From Haliclystus octoradiatus (lineage: Eukaryota > Cnidaria > Staurozoa > Stauromedusae > Haliclystidae), in assembly GCA_916610825.1 (NCBI GenBank), contig OU744453.1, positions 5,183,845 to 5,247,844 of the forward strand: DNA of 64,000 nt, written 5' to 3'. Positions 1 through 12,000 of this stretch are shown in pieces; position 1 is the first letter of the stretch, and each line of letters opens with the position of its first letter. The notes under the pieces were generated by a model. The model ran no database searches and had not been told where the DNA came from. It saw only the letters and a list, made by a program, of their open reading frames with translations. The position numbers were made by a program, and so were the translations under genes.

Positions 1-190
1 AATATCATGTTATTTATTTAGTACAATTTGATGTGGCTCTTCAAATGATAAAAATAATTGAAATTTATTAGGTTCGATTTATTAGATTAAATCTGTTTCC
101 ATTTTATAAGATCTGGCTAAATATTTCAAGGGTCCATGTTTACGTCATGTTAAAATGTGAAGATCCTGCCGGATTCAGGTCCAGGAAATT

Positions 191-213
191 ATCATCATCA
201 TCATCATCATCAT
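191..213 (+). repeat. (ATC)n microsatellite at a retroelement-like 3' end
   Basis: About eight ATC units run straight into TTTATTCAGAGCCCGATAAG. Read on the minus strand this is a unique stretch ending AATAAATGATGATG, the look of a non-LTR or SINE 3' end with an (ATG)n tail. Confidence 0.6.
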
Positions 214-299
214 TTATTCAGAGCCCGATAAGCTTGGAGCTTTTTTTCACGGGACTGACATTCTCTACCGTCATGCATCTTCCCTTTTAAACAGAAATA

Positions 300-727
300 G
301 ACCGAGCGCCACAGAACTAAAACGGCAGGTTTCTCCGGGCAACTTGAAAATCACATAAAAGTGTTCATAAAAATATACTCATTATATAATATATTCAAAA
401 ATCCAATTTATATTTCATGATTCACGGTCAAAGCCTTCTTTATCATTTTGAGAAAATGCTGGATGTGAGCTTCATGGTCTTTGATTCTTTTGTTCTCCCA
501 AGGTCTTGCGCTTGCGAAGTCATAAAAGCATGACGAAAACACAAAATGTATGAATTAAGAGGGCTCTGACCGTGAAATGATTTATAAATTCATCTCTGGT
601 GAGCTCCACAATAAAATTTGACCAAAACAAGGAATAGGTAATTGTTCAGCATATTTTTATGAACATTTTTATGTGATTTTCAAGTTGCCCGGAGAAACCT
701 GCCGTTTTAGTTCTGTGGCGCTCGGTC
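300..727. mobile_element. 428-bp MITE with long inverted repeats and TA duplication
   Basis: Terminal inverted repeats of about 75 bp begin GACCGAGCGCCACAGAACTA and are nearly identical at both ends. The element is flanked by TA at 298-299 and 728-729, as for Tc1/mariner-type elements. No transposase frame inside. Confidence 0.85.
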
Positions 728-1669
728 TAAAATGATATGACGGACATATTATTCTATACCATTTTCAAAGTCATTTATGACTCTGAAAAAACAGATCAAT
801 ACAATATTTGTATATATTTTAAACATTCTTCATTTGTACTAATTTAAAAATATATGCGATGACATTCAAATCATCATTTATAAATATTACATCTTATTTA
901 TAAGCTCTAAAGGTATCAATATTATTTTTTTAAAGGATATACAATTCAAGCTTTTCTATAAGTATGATAAAATCCTAACAAAGCTACATGATCTGTTTGA
1001 ATACTTGATGACAAAAAATCAATGGCAACGATAAATTTGAATATATTCTACTAGTAAACATGACATTTAGAAAATCTTCAATGACTAGTTTCAAAAAGTT
1101 TTAAAAAAAAATTAATCCAATACCTTAAATAATTTAATAAATAAAATATTGTATGAATTATTTATTTAAAAGGAATAAAATTTAGATGAGATTTATATAA
1201 ATTTCTTTCACTCTTAAAAATGATCATATGGAAGATACCCTAAGGGTCGAATTCACTAATAGATTCAAATTAACTGTCGCTATTGAGTTTTGTCATCAAG
1301 TGATTTCAGAATAAACTGCTTATTATATATGGTATCTTTTTAATGTTGGATATGTTCATAATTGTGTTTAAGAAATAATTGCTGCTTTTTTGTAAATATA
1401 TTTGTAATTCAGAAATAAAATGTATATTGTAATATTGTATATGTACATCCATCAATTGTGTCACTCTTATGCACCTATTAATGAACCACTGAAACTTGTA
1501 TCACGGCTTATTGTTAATGTATTTGATGAGAAGTTTTCAACAAGTAGTGAAGTATATTGATTTGCCTGTAACAAAAAATAATATCAATAATTATTGTTAA
1601 TATGAAAAATACGGCTATAATATATATTCCAGGTCTTTATATCATTTACTAAGCATTATTACAATTACA

Positions 1670-1850
1670 GTCAAACCTGTTATAACGTTCACCTCTATAA
1701 CAGAGGCCACCTGTCCATAGTGGTCACTCTTGAAATGTCTAAAATAGTATTTTCTATGGAATCAAACCTGTATATAAAGGCAACCTGTCTATAGTGGTCA
1801 ATTTATCTACCTCTCATAGCTGGTGTTATATACAGGTTTCACTATAGTAG
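1670..1850. repeat. CTATAGTGGTCA dispersed repeat, copy 1
   Basis: Alternating CCTGTCTATAGTGGTCA-like and AAACCTGTATATAAAGGC-like phrases. Related copies occur at about 25160-25345, 54735-55465 and 59400-59495. Confidence 0.6.
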
Positions 1851-2049
1851 AAACTTTTGCGCCATTCGATGTTTCTGATCGGCTAAGTTCTTATCTTGAG
1901 ACTATTTTGGTCTGAAATTGATGTAGAATCGCTCAGTATAATTTAAGTTTAATTCCAGAGAAATATATTAAAAATAGCACGTCGTAACTATGAGGTCTTC
2001 TTGGGGGGGTCTCCTATAAAACAGGAATCAAGATTTACACTTTCTCAAT

Positions 2050-2165
2050 AAGCCTCTTTGGTGTCAGAAGATTCATTGTTTTCAGGTGGGATAAACAAAA
2101 GTATATTCAATAAAATTATCCTGTGTTCTTTTCCATAGGAACTGCTATTAACAACGAGAAATGTG
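2050..2165 (+). repeat. Dispersed repeat (pairs with 4135-4255)
   Basis: Both copies share AGGTGGGATAAACAA, an ATTCAATA-AATTATCC segment and AACAACGAGAAAT in the same order, with roughly three quarters of bases matching by eye. No ends recognised. Confidence 0.55.
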
Positions 2166-2910
2166 AAACTTAAATCGTTGAATAGTCTCCGAAATTTTAA
2201 TTTCTTAGTAGAATATTGGGAAAAATACGAAAATAATACTTGCTGCTGTAGAAGGAATTATTTGTCTTCTAAAATTAAAAAATCGCTATCTCAGGAAAAT
2301 GAAACCAGTGATTTCTACGAACTTGAATTGGAAGATTTTAGCATGCTTAAAACGTGAATTTCCAAATAAAAATTCCGTCACCGACTTAACTTCATTTCAT
2401 TATCTATTTTCGTCAAAATCCAATTGGTCCAATTTGGTGTAACTTTTTGGTCACGTCAAGTTTGGTGTAAAATTTGGTGTAGCTTTTTGGTCACGTCAAG
2501 TTTGGTGTCAAATTGGTTAGCATATATAAATATTCACTTTTTTCCTTTTGATTATTGTAACCTTGATGTATTTGCTTGGATTTTGCCACGTGTGCTTTCG
2601 TTGGATAACAAACAAAAAAGTTATGGCTAGTTTTATGAAGTTCAGAATGCCTAGTATAAATTGTTTGGAAGATGAAAATTGAGAGTATCAAATGGTGTTA
2701 TTTGGTAAACAATAGAATCTGAAGTAAATATGAAAATCTAGCAGTATGATTGGTTATGCAGCAGAATGCAACAGCCCATTTCAAATCACGAGTGACCATT
2801 TTAGGATTAAAATCAATATGATTGCAAAAAACGAACGTTGCGGGTCATTGAGTTCAACTAAAAAAGCAAGATTATCAAAATTATAATTAACACTTTTCTG
2901 AGTTAATTAT

Positions 2911-3006
2911 CTAATATGTGAGCTTGTCTTCATGGTCTGGGTTGTAAGCATACATCGATTTCAAATCCGTCTCAATAGCGTATACCCACCGGTAGTATTT
3001 ATCTGA
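2911..3006 (-). CDS. Paralog 1 probable last exon (diverged C-terminus)
   Basis: After a 75-nt intron (the homologous paralog intron is also short, 107 nt) an in-frame reading of 31 codons plus TAG follows a GAGAG acceptor. Length and position match the paralog's 32-codon last exon, and K-Y-Y-R-W-V-Y aligns loosely with S-Y-V-S-V-Y. The hydrophobic closing strand of the C1q fold (SVILMGA in the paralog) is missing; the end here is polar. Either the exon has decayed or shifted, or the true last exon lies elsewhere below 2900. Confidence 0.45.
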   Translation of the reverse strand, partial: SDKYYRWVYAIETDLKSMYAYNPDHEDKLTY

Positions 3007-6000
3007 CTCTCGAAGACAAGTTAGTATAAAACCGGGTATAAAACAAAGCTTGAATTGACGTATTGACGGACACGGACTTACCATAAGATAAAGCATTCCA
3101 CTGACTGTAACAGTGAACATCCGAGAATTACTTGATAGACCAGATCGATATTTAAGGGCACTGAAATCAAAATAGAAAAGAATAACAGTTAAATAGCATG
3201 TTGAAAGAGGCTAACCATAATTTGGACGACGAAGAAAATGTTTTTCTAAAACTACAATAATGACATTATACTATTGTGATATTGTCAAAAATAATCGTAA
3301 TGGAAGGAACGTGTTTCAAATTTCACTGCCTATAAATTATCAACTTTCCCAATCATCATAAAAATATCTTGAGGGCTTGATAAATAAGTTGGCTCACACA
3401 GATTGAGGCTAATCCCCCCACAAAGGTGTGTTCCCTTCCTAGTTTCTGCGGTAAGATGCTTGACGATCTACGAAATCGGAAAGGTCTCTGGTGAAATAAG
3501 ACCATGAAAGGGACCATGGTAAGGACGAAACACGTGTCAGGCAAGCCTGGTCAATATCCATAAGCATTATATACTAAAACTATAGTCATATCCATCTTAT
3601 TTCCATCTTATCAAGATAACATTTATCTGTTCCGTATTTCCCATCAAATATATAAAAACTTAGATTATCAAACTAAATTAATTCAACTTACACATTTCCA
3701 CTGCAGTCATTATTTACGCATATCATAGCCATGATTGAATCACGTGGTTTTAAGCTAACATCTTTCGGCTTGTGTACATGTATGGTTGCATGAAATCTAT
3801 AGATCGCTGTGTATGGTGCTAGAAAACGTCCTGATTCTAACTCAACACCTTGACCACGGATAAATGTCCCACCTGATTGGACCTGAAGGAAATCATAATA
3901 TAAAGCTAACTTATGCATATTTATGTAATTACAACACATTTGTTTGAAATAGCATGTATATCACAAATAGACGTATTTCCTGTATGTAATATTCAAAAAT
4001 GATTCATTTAGAGAGTATTATAATTTTTTGAAAATAATTCTCCCAATCGGTGACATGCAGATTTGACTCTAACTAGGCTGTGACGTAATCAGAACGTGGA
4101 CTTAATATTTGTTTATAATTTATTCGTTTTAGAATAAGGCTCTTAGAAGTTAAAAGAATCAATGCTCCGAGGTGGGATAAACAATATAATTCAATAGAAT
4201 TATCCCACGTGGTTTCCCTTTGGACTGATATTAATTAACAACGAGAAATATGAAATCGACAAGTAAGTTCGAGGTGGCTTATTCTGCATTGCTATAAATA
4301 ATTTTGGCTACACACGTTGGCATCTACATCAACGCAACGGCAAATCTACAATCTGTGTAGGGGTATAGTCCCATAGAAAAATCAATCAATCAAACGGACA
4401 CTTTGACCAAAAGATAATTATTGGAAATAGTCTAGAATTATTCAACATGATATTCTGAACAAATTAGAGTCAAAAAATATCTTAAAATATATTTACTAAT
4501 TCCAGGCTCTTTTTATTTGTATCTGAGTGGTAACAATAAGAGCCTGGAACTAGTTCCGGTGCACATTTTAAGATATTTTTGACTCTAATTTGTTCAGAAT
4601 ATCATGTTGAATAATTCTGGACTATTTCCAATAACTATCTTCCAGTCAAAGTGTCCATATGATTGATTGATTTTTCCTATGGGACTATACTACTACACAG
4701 ATTTTAGATTTGCTACATCAACGCGTTAATGACCATCGTTTTACGGCTGTTAAAAACCATTTAAGAGATGCCCATAACTTTGACACAAAAAACAATGACA
4801 TTTTCCCGTTTTTTAAAGTTTCGTCTCCTGTTGAAACAAAACAGGACTGTTTATTAAAAGAGATGGTATTCATTTCAAAAATTAAACCGCCACTTAACAC
4901 ACAAAAGGATTCCTTAAAGTCCCTAGTGTTTAAATAGATATTTCTTGTCAATTTTATTTGTACTTTTATTTTGTATTATTATTTTATTATCCTTTGTATA
5001 TTGTATTAAATTAGCCCATTTATAAATAGTCCTATAATAAATTTTAAACTTTAACTTGAAAATGATTGCATGATGCGATCGAAACGTTGTTAATTAATAT
5101 GAATAAAAAAATTTTCGTTGACTTTTCTTATCAAAGCAATAGATAATATCTTGAAATTAATGTTCATTTTTGTTAGACAAAAAGACAAACTTAAGCACGG
5201 GATTAATTATCTACCTTGAAAGATTGTAACTCAAGTTTCGATTTTTTATAAAGAACAACATCACTTTGTAATTGAATATAAAATGCTGAGATGACATCGG
5301 GTACACCAGCCGCCATTAAACCCAAAGGCTAAAATAAATAATAATAAATACAACTTAATTTAGATAATATATATTCATAGTAGGAAAATAATGCAGCCTG
5401 GATATCTAGCTATGGAAAGCATATAGCCTTTATTCAGAACCCGAAACATTTCATAGTTAACCTGGGGGGGGGGGGTACCTTGAGAAATTTCAGGGGAAAA
5501 GGGGGGTGCCAATTTGAATTCAGAATTTTGCCCTCCAAAATTTTATTTTTCCAAAATTGATACCTCAGAGATTATATTCAGGCCAAAACGTATACCCTAA
5601 ATAATTTTTTATCGAAGCATATTTCAAAATTGATTACATTTCGTGGGTTTTCATCAATATTTTTTGCTCATTGAAAAACAATACCTTGAATATTTTGAAA
5701 ATTCTGAAATAGATACCTCAAAAATGTTCGAAGACCGTGAAAAGTTACCCTCAATAATTGGCACGTCCCCGTCTACCGACCATTTGAAGTTACCCTCCTC
5801 CGTAGTTAAAGAGAAACAGACTATTGCTAATGAATGGTATCATATACCATATTCCATCATACACCTTAATAATGCAATGTGTGTCAAGTATCTATACATA
5901 TTTAATATATCTGTACTATATAAATAGTAGATCAAAGATCACGAGTTTATTCCGTTACTCTGAGTTTCGCGTAAAGACGCTCTTCAGTCGGTTTATTGAA

Positions 6001-9000
6001 TGAAAAGTCATTACGGTGTGCTCAAATATATACATGACTTAAGGAAGTGTTTCTATTGTTTACATATATTATTACATTCTATTGTATTATTGATGCTATT
6101 AAATAGCTAGAAATCACAATAAAAAGCCTCGGAGCATCTATATATTCTGTACTATATATATCTATTATTGATTTCTATTAGAGTCGCAGTTTCAAAAACA
6201 CAATGCTGATAATTTTTGCTGATAATTTACGGGCACCAGAGTGGAAACACGCAATGGTTAGAGTAATATTGAATTTGATTGAAAAATTGAAATTTTCTTT
6301 GAATGGTTCTCTATAATTCTATTTCTAGGTCAACAACTTGAATGGTAAAATAATAACGCAATAGGAGTTATTCATTTTGACATGCATAGTTGTTACCTGG
6401 CCAGCAAAACGAGCAGCTCTTCTATCAGCTGTATCTGTAAAAATAAATAGCAAGGAAATCATTGGACCGAAGTCATTCTATTATACTGTACTCCGCTGCC
6501 GGATTCCGGAATAAAAATCAGTATCAACAAAAATTTGTTACACACACACATAGAGAACTTAGGGTATAGAGAACGAAGGACACAAGAGTCATTAATGTTT
6601 TCTTGTCGTGTAAACAATACATGGTGAATGCACAGGTGATAAACAGGCTGAAGAATGCCATTTCTCGATTGTAAAAGAGTACTCAAGGGACAAAGGCGTT
6701 TGTTTGAAAATGATTCTAGGGACTCTGATTACGACAGGTGAAAAATTTAATATTAAATAAAGTCTTGCGTATGCTTTAGATGCAATCATTGAGCAATGAG
6801 AAGATGACTTTAAATCTGAAGTGAGGATAATTGCAAGCAGGCGCGGATCCAAGGGGGGGCAAAAGGTGCTTGAGCACCAGTCAGATTTTCAAAGCTGTGA
6901 TGTTGCCGCAATGACGTAATTTGATATTGCCATAGAAACGGAAGGATTTCAGTTATTTTTGCGTTTGCCATATTTTGCTGCTGATAGCAGTCCCGAACTC
7001 TCTCAGTGAACGATTTCATTGGATCAATGATTCAAAGCAATCTTCCAATCAGCAACAAGGGCTGAGCACCCCTGGAAATCTAAAAGCCAATCGTATGTCG
7101 TCTTTGAGCACCAGTCAGAACAATCAACATTCCATTCTCGCTTTCGCCCAATCGTTTCAACCAATCATATTCTCTAAATTAGGAATCTCAGGAATTTGAG
7201 CACCAGTGAGCACCAGTGAGCACCTTCATTGCTTTTTTTAGTGCTATAATTAGAATGATGTCAAGTAATCAAGTACAAATACAAAGTCCGACTGTGTTGT
7301 TCTCAACTTCCTGTTAACTTATCAAGTCTAATCAAGTCAAGTTGTTATGCCTTCCACTTTTGCAAGCATGGCGTCTAAGAAAGCTTAACATTATCTTGCT
7401 GCGCTATTACAGAATCTGCTCTATATTGACAATTTAACATGTAATTTAAAGAAGAAAGTTCCATTCGACAAAAGCTAGCTGATTCAAGACTTATTATCAA
7501 CCTTTCAATGTAAAAAATCAGCACAAGGAAACAAGAAGTTTGAGAAATGTAAATAAAATTCGCAGAATTGCAAGAAGAACTCATTTTCCTATCAAAAATT
7601 GGAAGTGCTATTGCATGCATTATCACAAGAGGTTAGTAGATAAGTTAGTAGTTTTTATTTTGGCTTTAAATTCACTGGTTTCAATATTTTATTGTAGCCG
7701 AGTACCGTATGTTTGATATCTGTATTTACATATTTTGCGTGCATATTTTGGTTGTGGATCCTCTTCTCGTTTCCAACAAAGGCCTTAAAGGCCTGATAAA
7801 TAGGCCTACTTCTACAGGCCTAATAAATTATTGTATTATTCTGGCCATTTAGTTCCCAGCCCAGGGTAGGCTTGCTGTCTTGCTGATGTCTAGTGACAGG
7901 GAAAAAACATCTGTTTTCCATTCCTTTTTTGTAGAACGAAAAGATGTTGATGGATTGCCCCTATAATTCATTTTTGTACATGCATTCAAAACCTTGTACA
8001 ACTGGATGTAATAATTACAATTTTAAACATCAGAAGATTCATATAACTTTTTCTTTTAGAATTATTACTACTGATTATGTCTAAATAGTTTATTTGAATT
8101 TAAGTAGTTGCTAATTATTTCACATTTGAAACGTTTTATTCATAATGTATACTGTATAGTATAGCCTGTCTGAGTGCATGCATATCTAATTAAGCACAAG
8201 GTGTTTTTATTTTCAATAAAATACATTTTTAATTCTTTCTGTGTTTTTATTGTGTTTATTTATTTGATGGTGTAAGATTTGATCATCTAAGCTTTATAAT
8301 TACGTTGAAATATTGCTGATGGAGTTACGAAAGTGGTGTCACAGCCCTTCAATAGCTTTCGAATACCAAAATTTTTCCGGGGGGGCATGCCCCCGGACCC
8401 CCCTAGACGACGGGGCTTCGCCCCTGTATTGTCCCCTTTCAGCACCAGTCAGATTTTCAGCTGGATCCGCCCCTGATTGCAAGGTCTTTGATCTTATTGA
8501 CAGGTTGTAAATAGTGTCCAGACTATCAAAATGACTTTCGCAATCGTGTCATATCTTGGTGCAATCGTGTCATTCTCTGCCAGAGAAATGTGTTATTTCA
8601 AAGACAGTGCCAGCATTCAAACGTTCTTTAGCTGGCATAGATCTAAATGCCTTGTAAATATTTTAGTACAAATGTCGTAGCCTTTAAATTTTATCTTATA
8701 ACCTTTTTAACTTAGCTAGATAGTTCTAAATGCCTTGTAAATATTTGAGTAGCAATTTTGTTTGTAAAACTTTTATCTTAATAACCTTTTTTAACTTTTG
8801 TTAACGGCTTTACATAAGTGGGAACCACAAGTTTCCCTCTACTGTATTTGCCTGTCACCATGTTGACAAAATAAAATACATACATACATAAAAGCGTGTC
8901 TTACAAGTACAATCATGCGGGTCCGGGGGGGAGGGTAATTTCCATACTTTGCGTAAACGGGAACGTTCAAATGTTAGACGGTATACTTAAATGTTACATA

Positions 9001-12000
9001 AGTCAGAGAAAAGTTGAAGGTATCCTTTACCAGAAAAAGATGTACAGGAGCATATGAGTCATTCCGATCCTGGCAGAAGTATCCGTATAGTTCAACGGGA
9101 GCAAGACTTAAGCGAATGTCTAGTTAAACAGGAGCGGAAGTCGGAGCCGTTAATTTATTAATGAATGCAAAATTGAAAATTGACTGTATGTTCCAACGTA
9201 GATTTTGCATTTTCTATACTTATTTTCAGATTATGGTAACGTTTCATTATCTGATAAATCCATTTTCCGCTGTTGTACTATTCTTTGTTTGCGGGTTTTT
9301 AGGCTGATTTCCTTAATTCTTATTTCTCAAGCCTCACTATGGCGATTTTAATATGTTTGTATTACTGAGAATTGTGTGTCCGCTTACAACCCGTCACTGA
9401 ATGCTTCATATCCAAATGTAAGCAGGACTTAAATCATTCAAGCACTAGCTTCTGTAATTGTGATAAGTATTTCGTAGTCAAAAAATGAGGTACGTTATTA
9501 CACAGAATAGTACTTGAGTGGTTTTGAGGCCAGAACCAGAATTAAAGTTTATCAGAAGAACATTATATGCTAAAAGTATGGGAGGGGTACGTGCATACTT
9601 TTTGTATATTTCAAATATTTGGGAAGTTCACGTAAATCAGATTACGGCATTAATCTTTGCCATTAACATTTTTTAAGGTATAATATATGCGTTTTGATTT
9701 TTGGTAAATTTTCATGTTTCCCTATTGACTTTTCTTTCAACTCAAATTTTTCTCTCCTTTTTTAAGGTAATATGTCATTTGTAAAAAATTGCTCTTTTAA
9801 AAATTGTGGGTATCTTCAAACCATTCTGCCAGAGATCCATTCGAGCAAACCCCTCGAAGCACCACGGAAGTTAACCCCGAGAGTTAATACTCAGTACTTA
9901 GCTTCTCTCATTGGTTGATAGATAACAGTAAAACAATCTATTTAATCTCTGATTGCATCATCTTTGTGATTTTATTTGACAGTTGTTTGATTTTCATGAG
10001 GGATAAGCCATCATGATTTATATTTAATGTCAGATATTATAGATAATACATATACTTTGTTGAGTAGAATATGTATCAACTTATATCGGCAATATTAGTC
10101 AAAATTAAGCAAATCTTTTGGAATTCACATTAAGCTACTAATGATTATAGTAGTAATCTTCAAAAAAACTACAGCCGAACTCTTTAATAATATATATTTT
10201 ATTGTCCCACCTTGCTTAATATTCTCAAATAAAACATGATTTTTATTTTCCAAAGAGATAACCATGATGGTGTGTTTTTAAAATACTGTGTTCCCGGGAT
10301 GTAATTGTCATGCGACATCAACATGGTCGACATGAAGGAGCTCTATTCTCCATACAAACTCTGATATTCTTACCTCACTTAATATCCTACTTCGTTTAAT
10401 GTTCCCCTTTCTATTCGTACTAGAGAACGATATGAAGCAAGTAATTTATACTATCTAAAAATTGATTAATTAAGCAAAAATTTGTATACACTGGTTCTCG
10501 ATTCAACATACTGATCAGATACTCAAGTTTGAAGTTCAGATGAACGACGAGTCCGTTTATCCTTTGATCCGTACTTCAACCTTCATAAAATTCATGACAA
10601 ACAAATTACATAGAAAAGTTTTAGTATAATATCGAATTCTGCATACCTCGAACTAACGAACGGAACTCTGCCATCATAGCTGCTTCAGTTACGATTGCTC
10701 CAGGAGGTCCAGCTGGTCCTCTTGGTCCTGGTGGTCCTCTACTACCGAGTGGGACTGGCTAAAACACAGAATATTAGCAATTAATAAATTATGAGTTATA
10801 CTAATAAAGACAGAGAATTTGACAGTCATTCATATTTACTATTCGAAGTTTCATGCCGAAGCGATCATCAGGCAAATTAGGGAGGAAAATTTGAAAATCA
10901 AGGCAATTTGATAATAAGGCCAACCTTGCCTGATGATAAGGCAAACCTTGCCTGATGATAGCTTTAGGATGAAAATGATTTGCAACTGTGATGAACAAGT
11001 TAACGGGTTCAACGGCGGGGACTGGGAACTGTTGAACTATTAAATGGCAGTTGTCAATCAAAAAGACACATTCTTATTCAACAAATCTTGTACGATTAAA
11101 TTATTTAATTAACAAAATAATAATAGTAGATTGGATGATTATAATTTTTGCTTCTAATTATAATTTTTTTATAAATTTCTGTAATTCATTGTATGAAAAC
11201 ATAGATGGAGCTACACGCGTTTAGGCCAACGAAATTTGATTAATAGTTTCTCGTCAGCGCCCGCGTCTAATTTTCCCTTCGCGTCAGAAAATTTCATAAC
11301 TTGTAATTTTTTCATTATTATTATTAAAATAGGACATATAAGCAAAGATAAAAAAGTTAGAGCGTTGCAACATTTACTTTGACATGTATAACTTGCCGGT
11401 AAATACCTTTTTAAGAGATTATGTTTGTGTTTAAAAATAAATTCTTGTTGTCTAGATATTCACGACCATCTTGCTTTTGATCGCAAGCGTTCCATTGATA
11501 CCCTCAAATCAGCGGTTTCGAAGGGTCATGTATCTACTAAAGCGCAAACTATCTACTTGAAAAGTTAATTAGTAGAGTTGAACGAATTTTCATTTTCTAT
11601 AAAGAATAATAATGAATATTGAAAAATGAAAAAATCCTCTCCAAATTTAAAAAAAAAGTTGATGAGAAACTGTAAGTCAAATTTAGTTGGCCTTATTTTG
11701 ACCTTTCGCTAAATCAAAACCAAGAAGTTAAAATTCGAGAACATGTAGTGGCTTGCGCAAGAGGTGTTATATCCGTGTAATTCATAGTCATGTAAATTAT
11801 TATAAAATAACTATGAGTATACCGAATCCAAAATGTTTTAGATAAAATGAAATCAAATTCATAATATACCTGAACACGTCTTTCTTTGCGTTCTGCTTTT
11901 TTGTCGACTTTTGTTCTTTTAGCTGATTGTTTCACAAATGACAACCAACTACTTACTGGGTCAATATCTTGGTCACTCCTATCATTAACCTATACGAAGA

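Larger units (their letters stand above)
1..2910. other. Repeat-rich region downstream of paralog 1
   Basis: No gene seen. It holds a (TCA)n-headed repeat end near 191, a TA-flanked MITE at 300-727, a copy of the CTATAGTGGTCA repeat near 1670-1850 and one half of a repeat pair (2050-2165, resembling 4135-4255). Confidence 0.6.

Noticed and set aside
2830..2870. Alternative last exon of paralog 1 after a strong CTTGCTTTTTTAG acceptor
   Set aside because: It would add only 14 codons with no C1q-like pattern. The exon at 2911-3006 matches the paralog better in length and intron size, though this stays uncertain.
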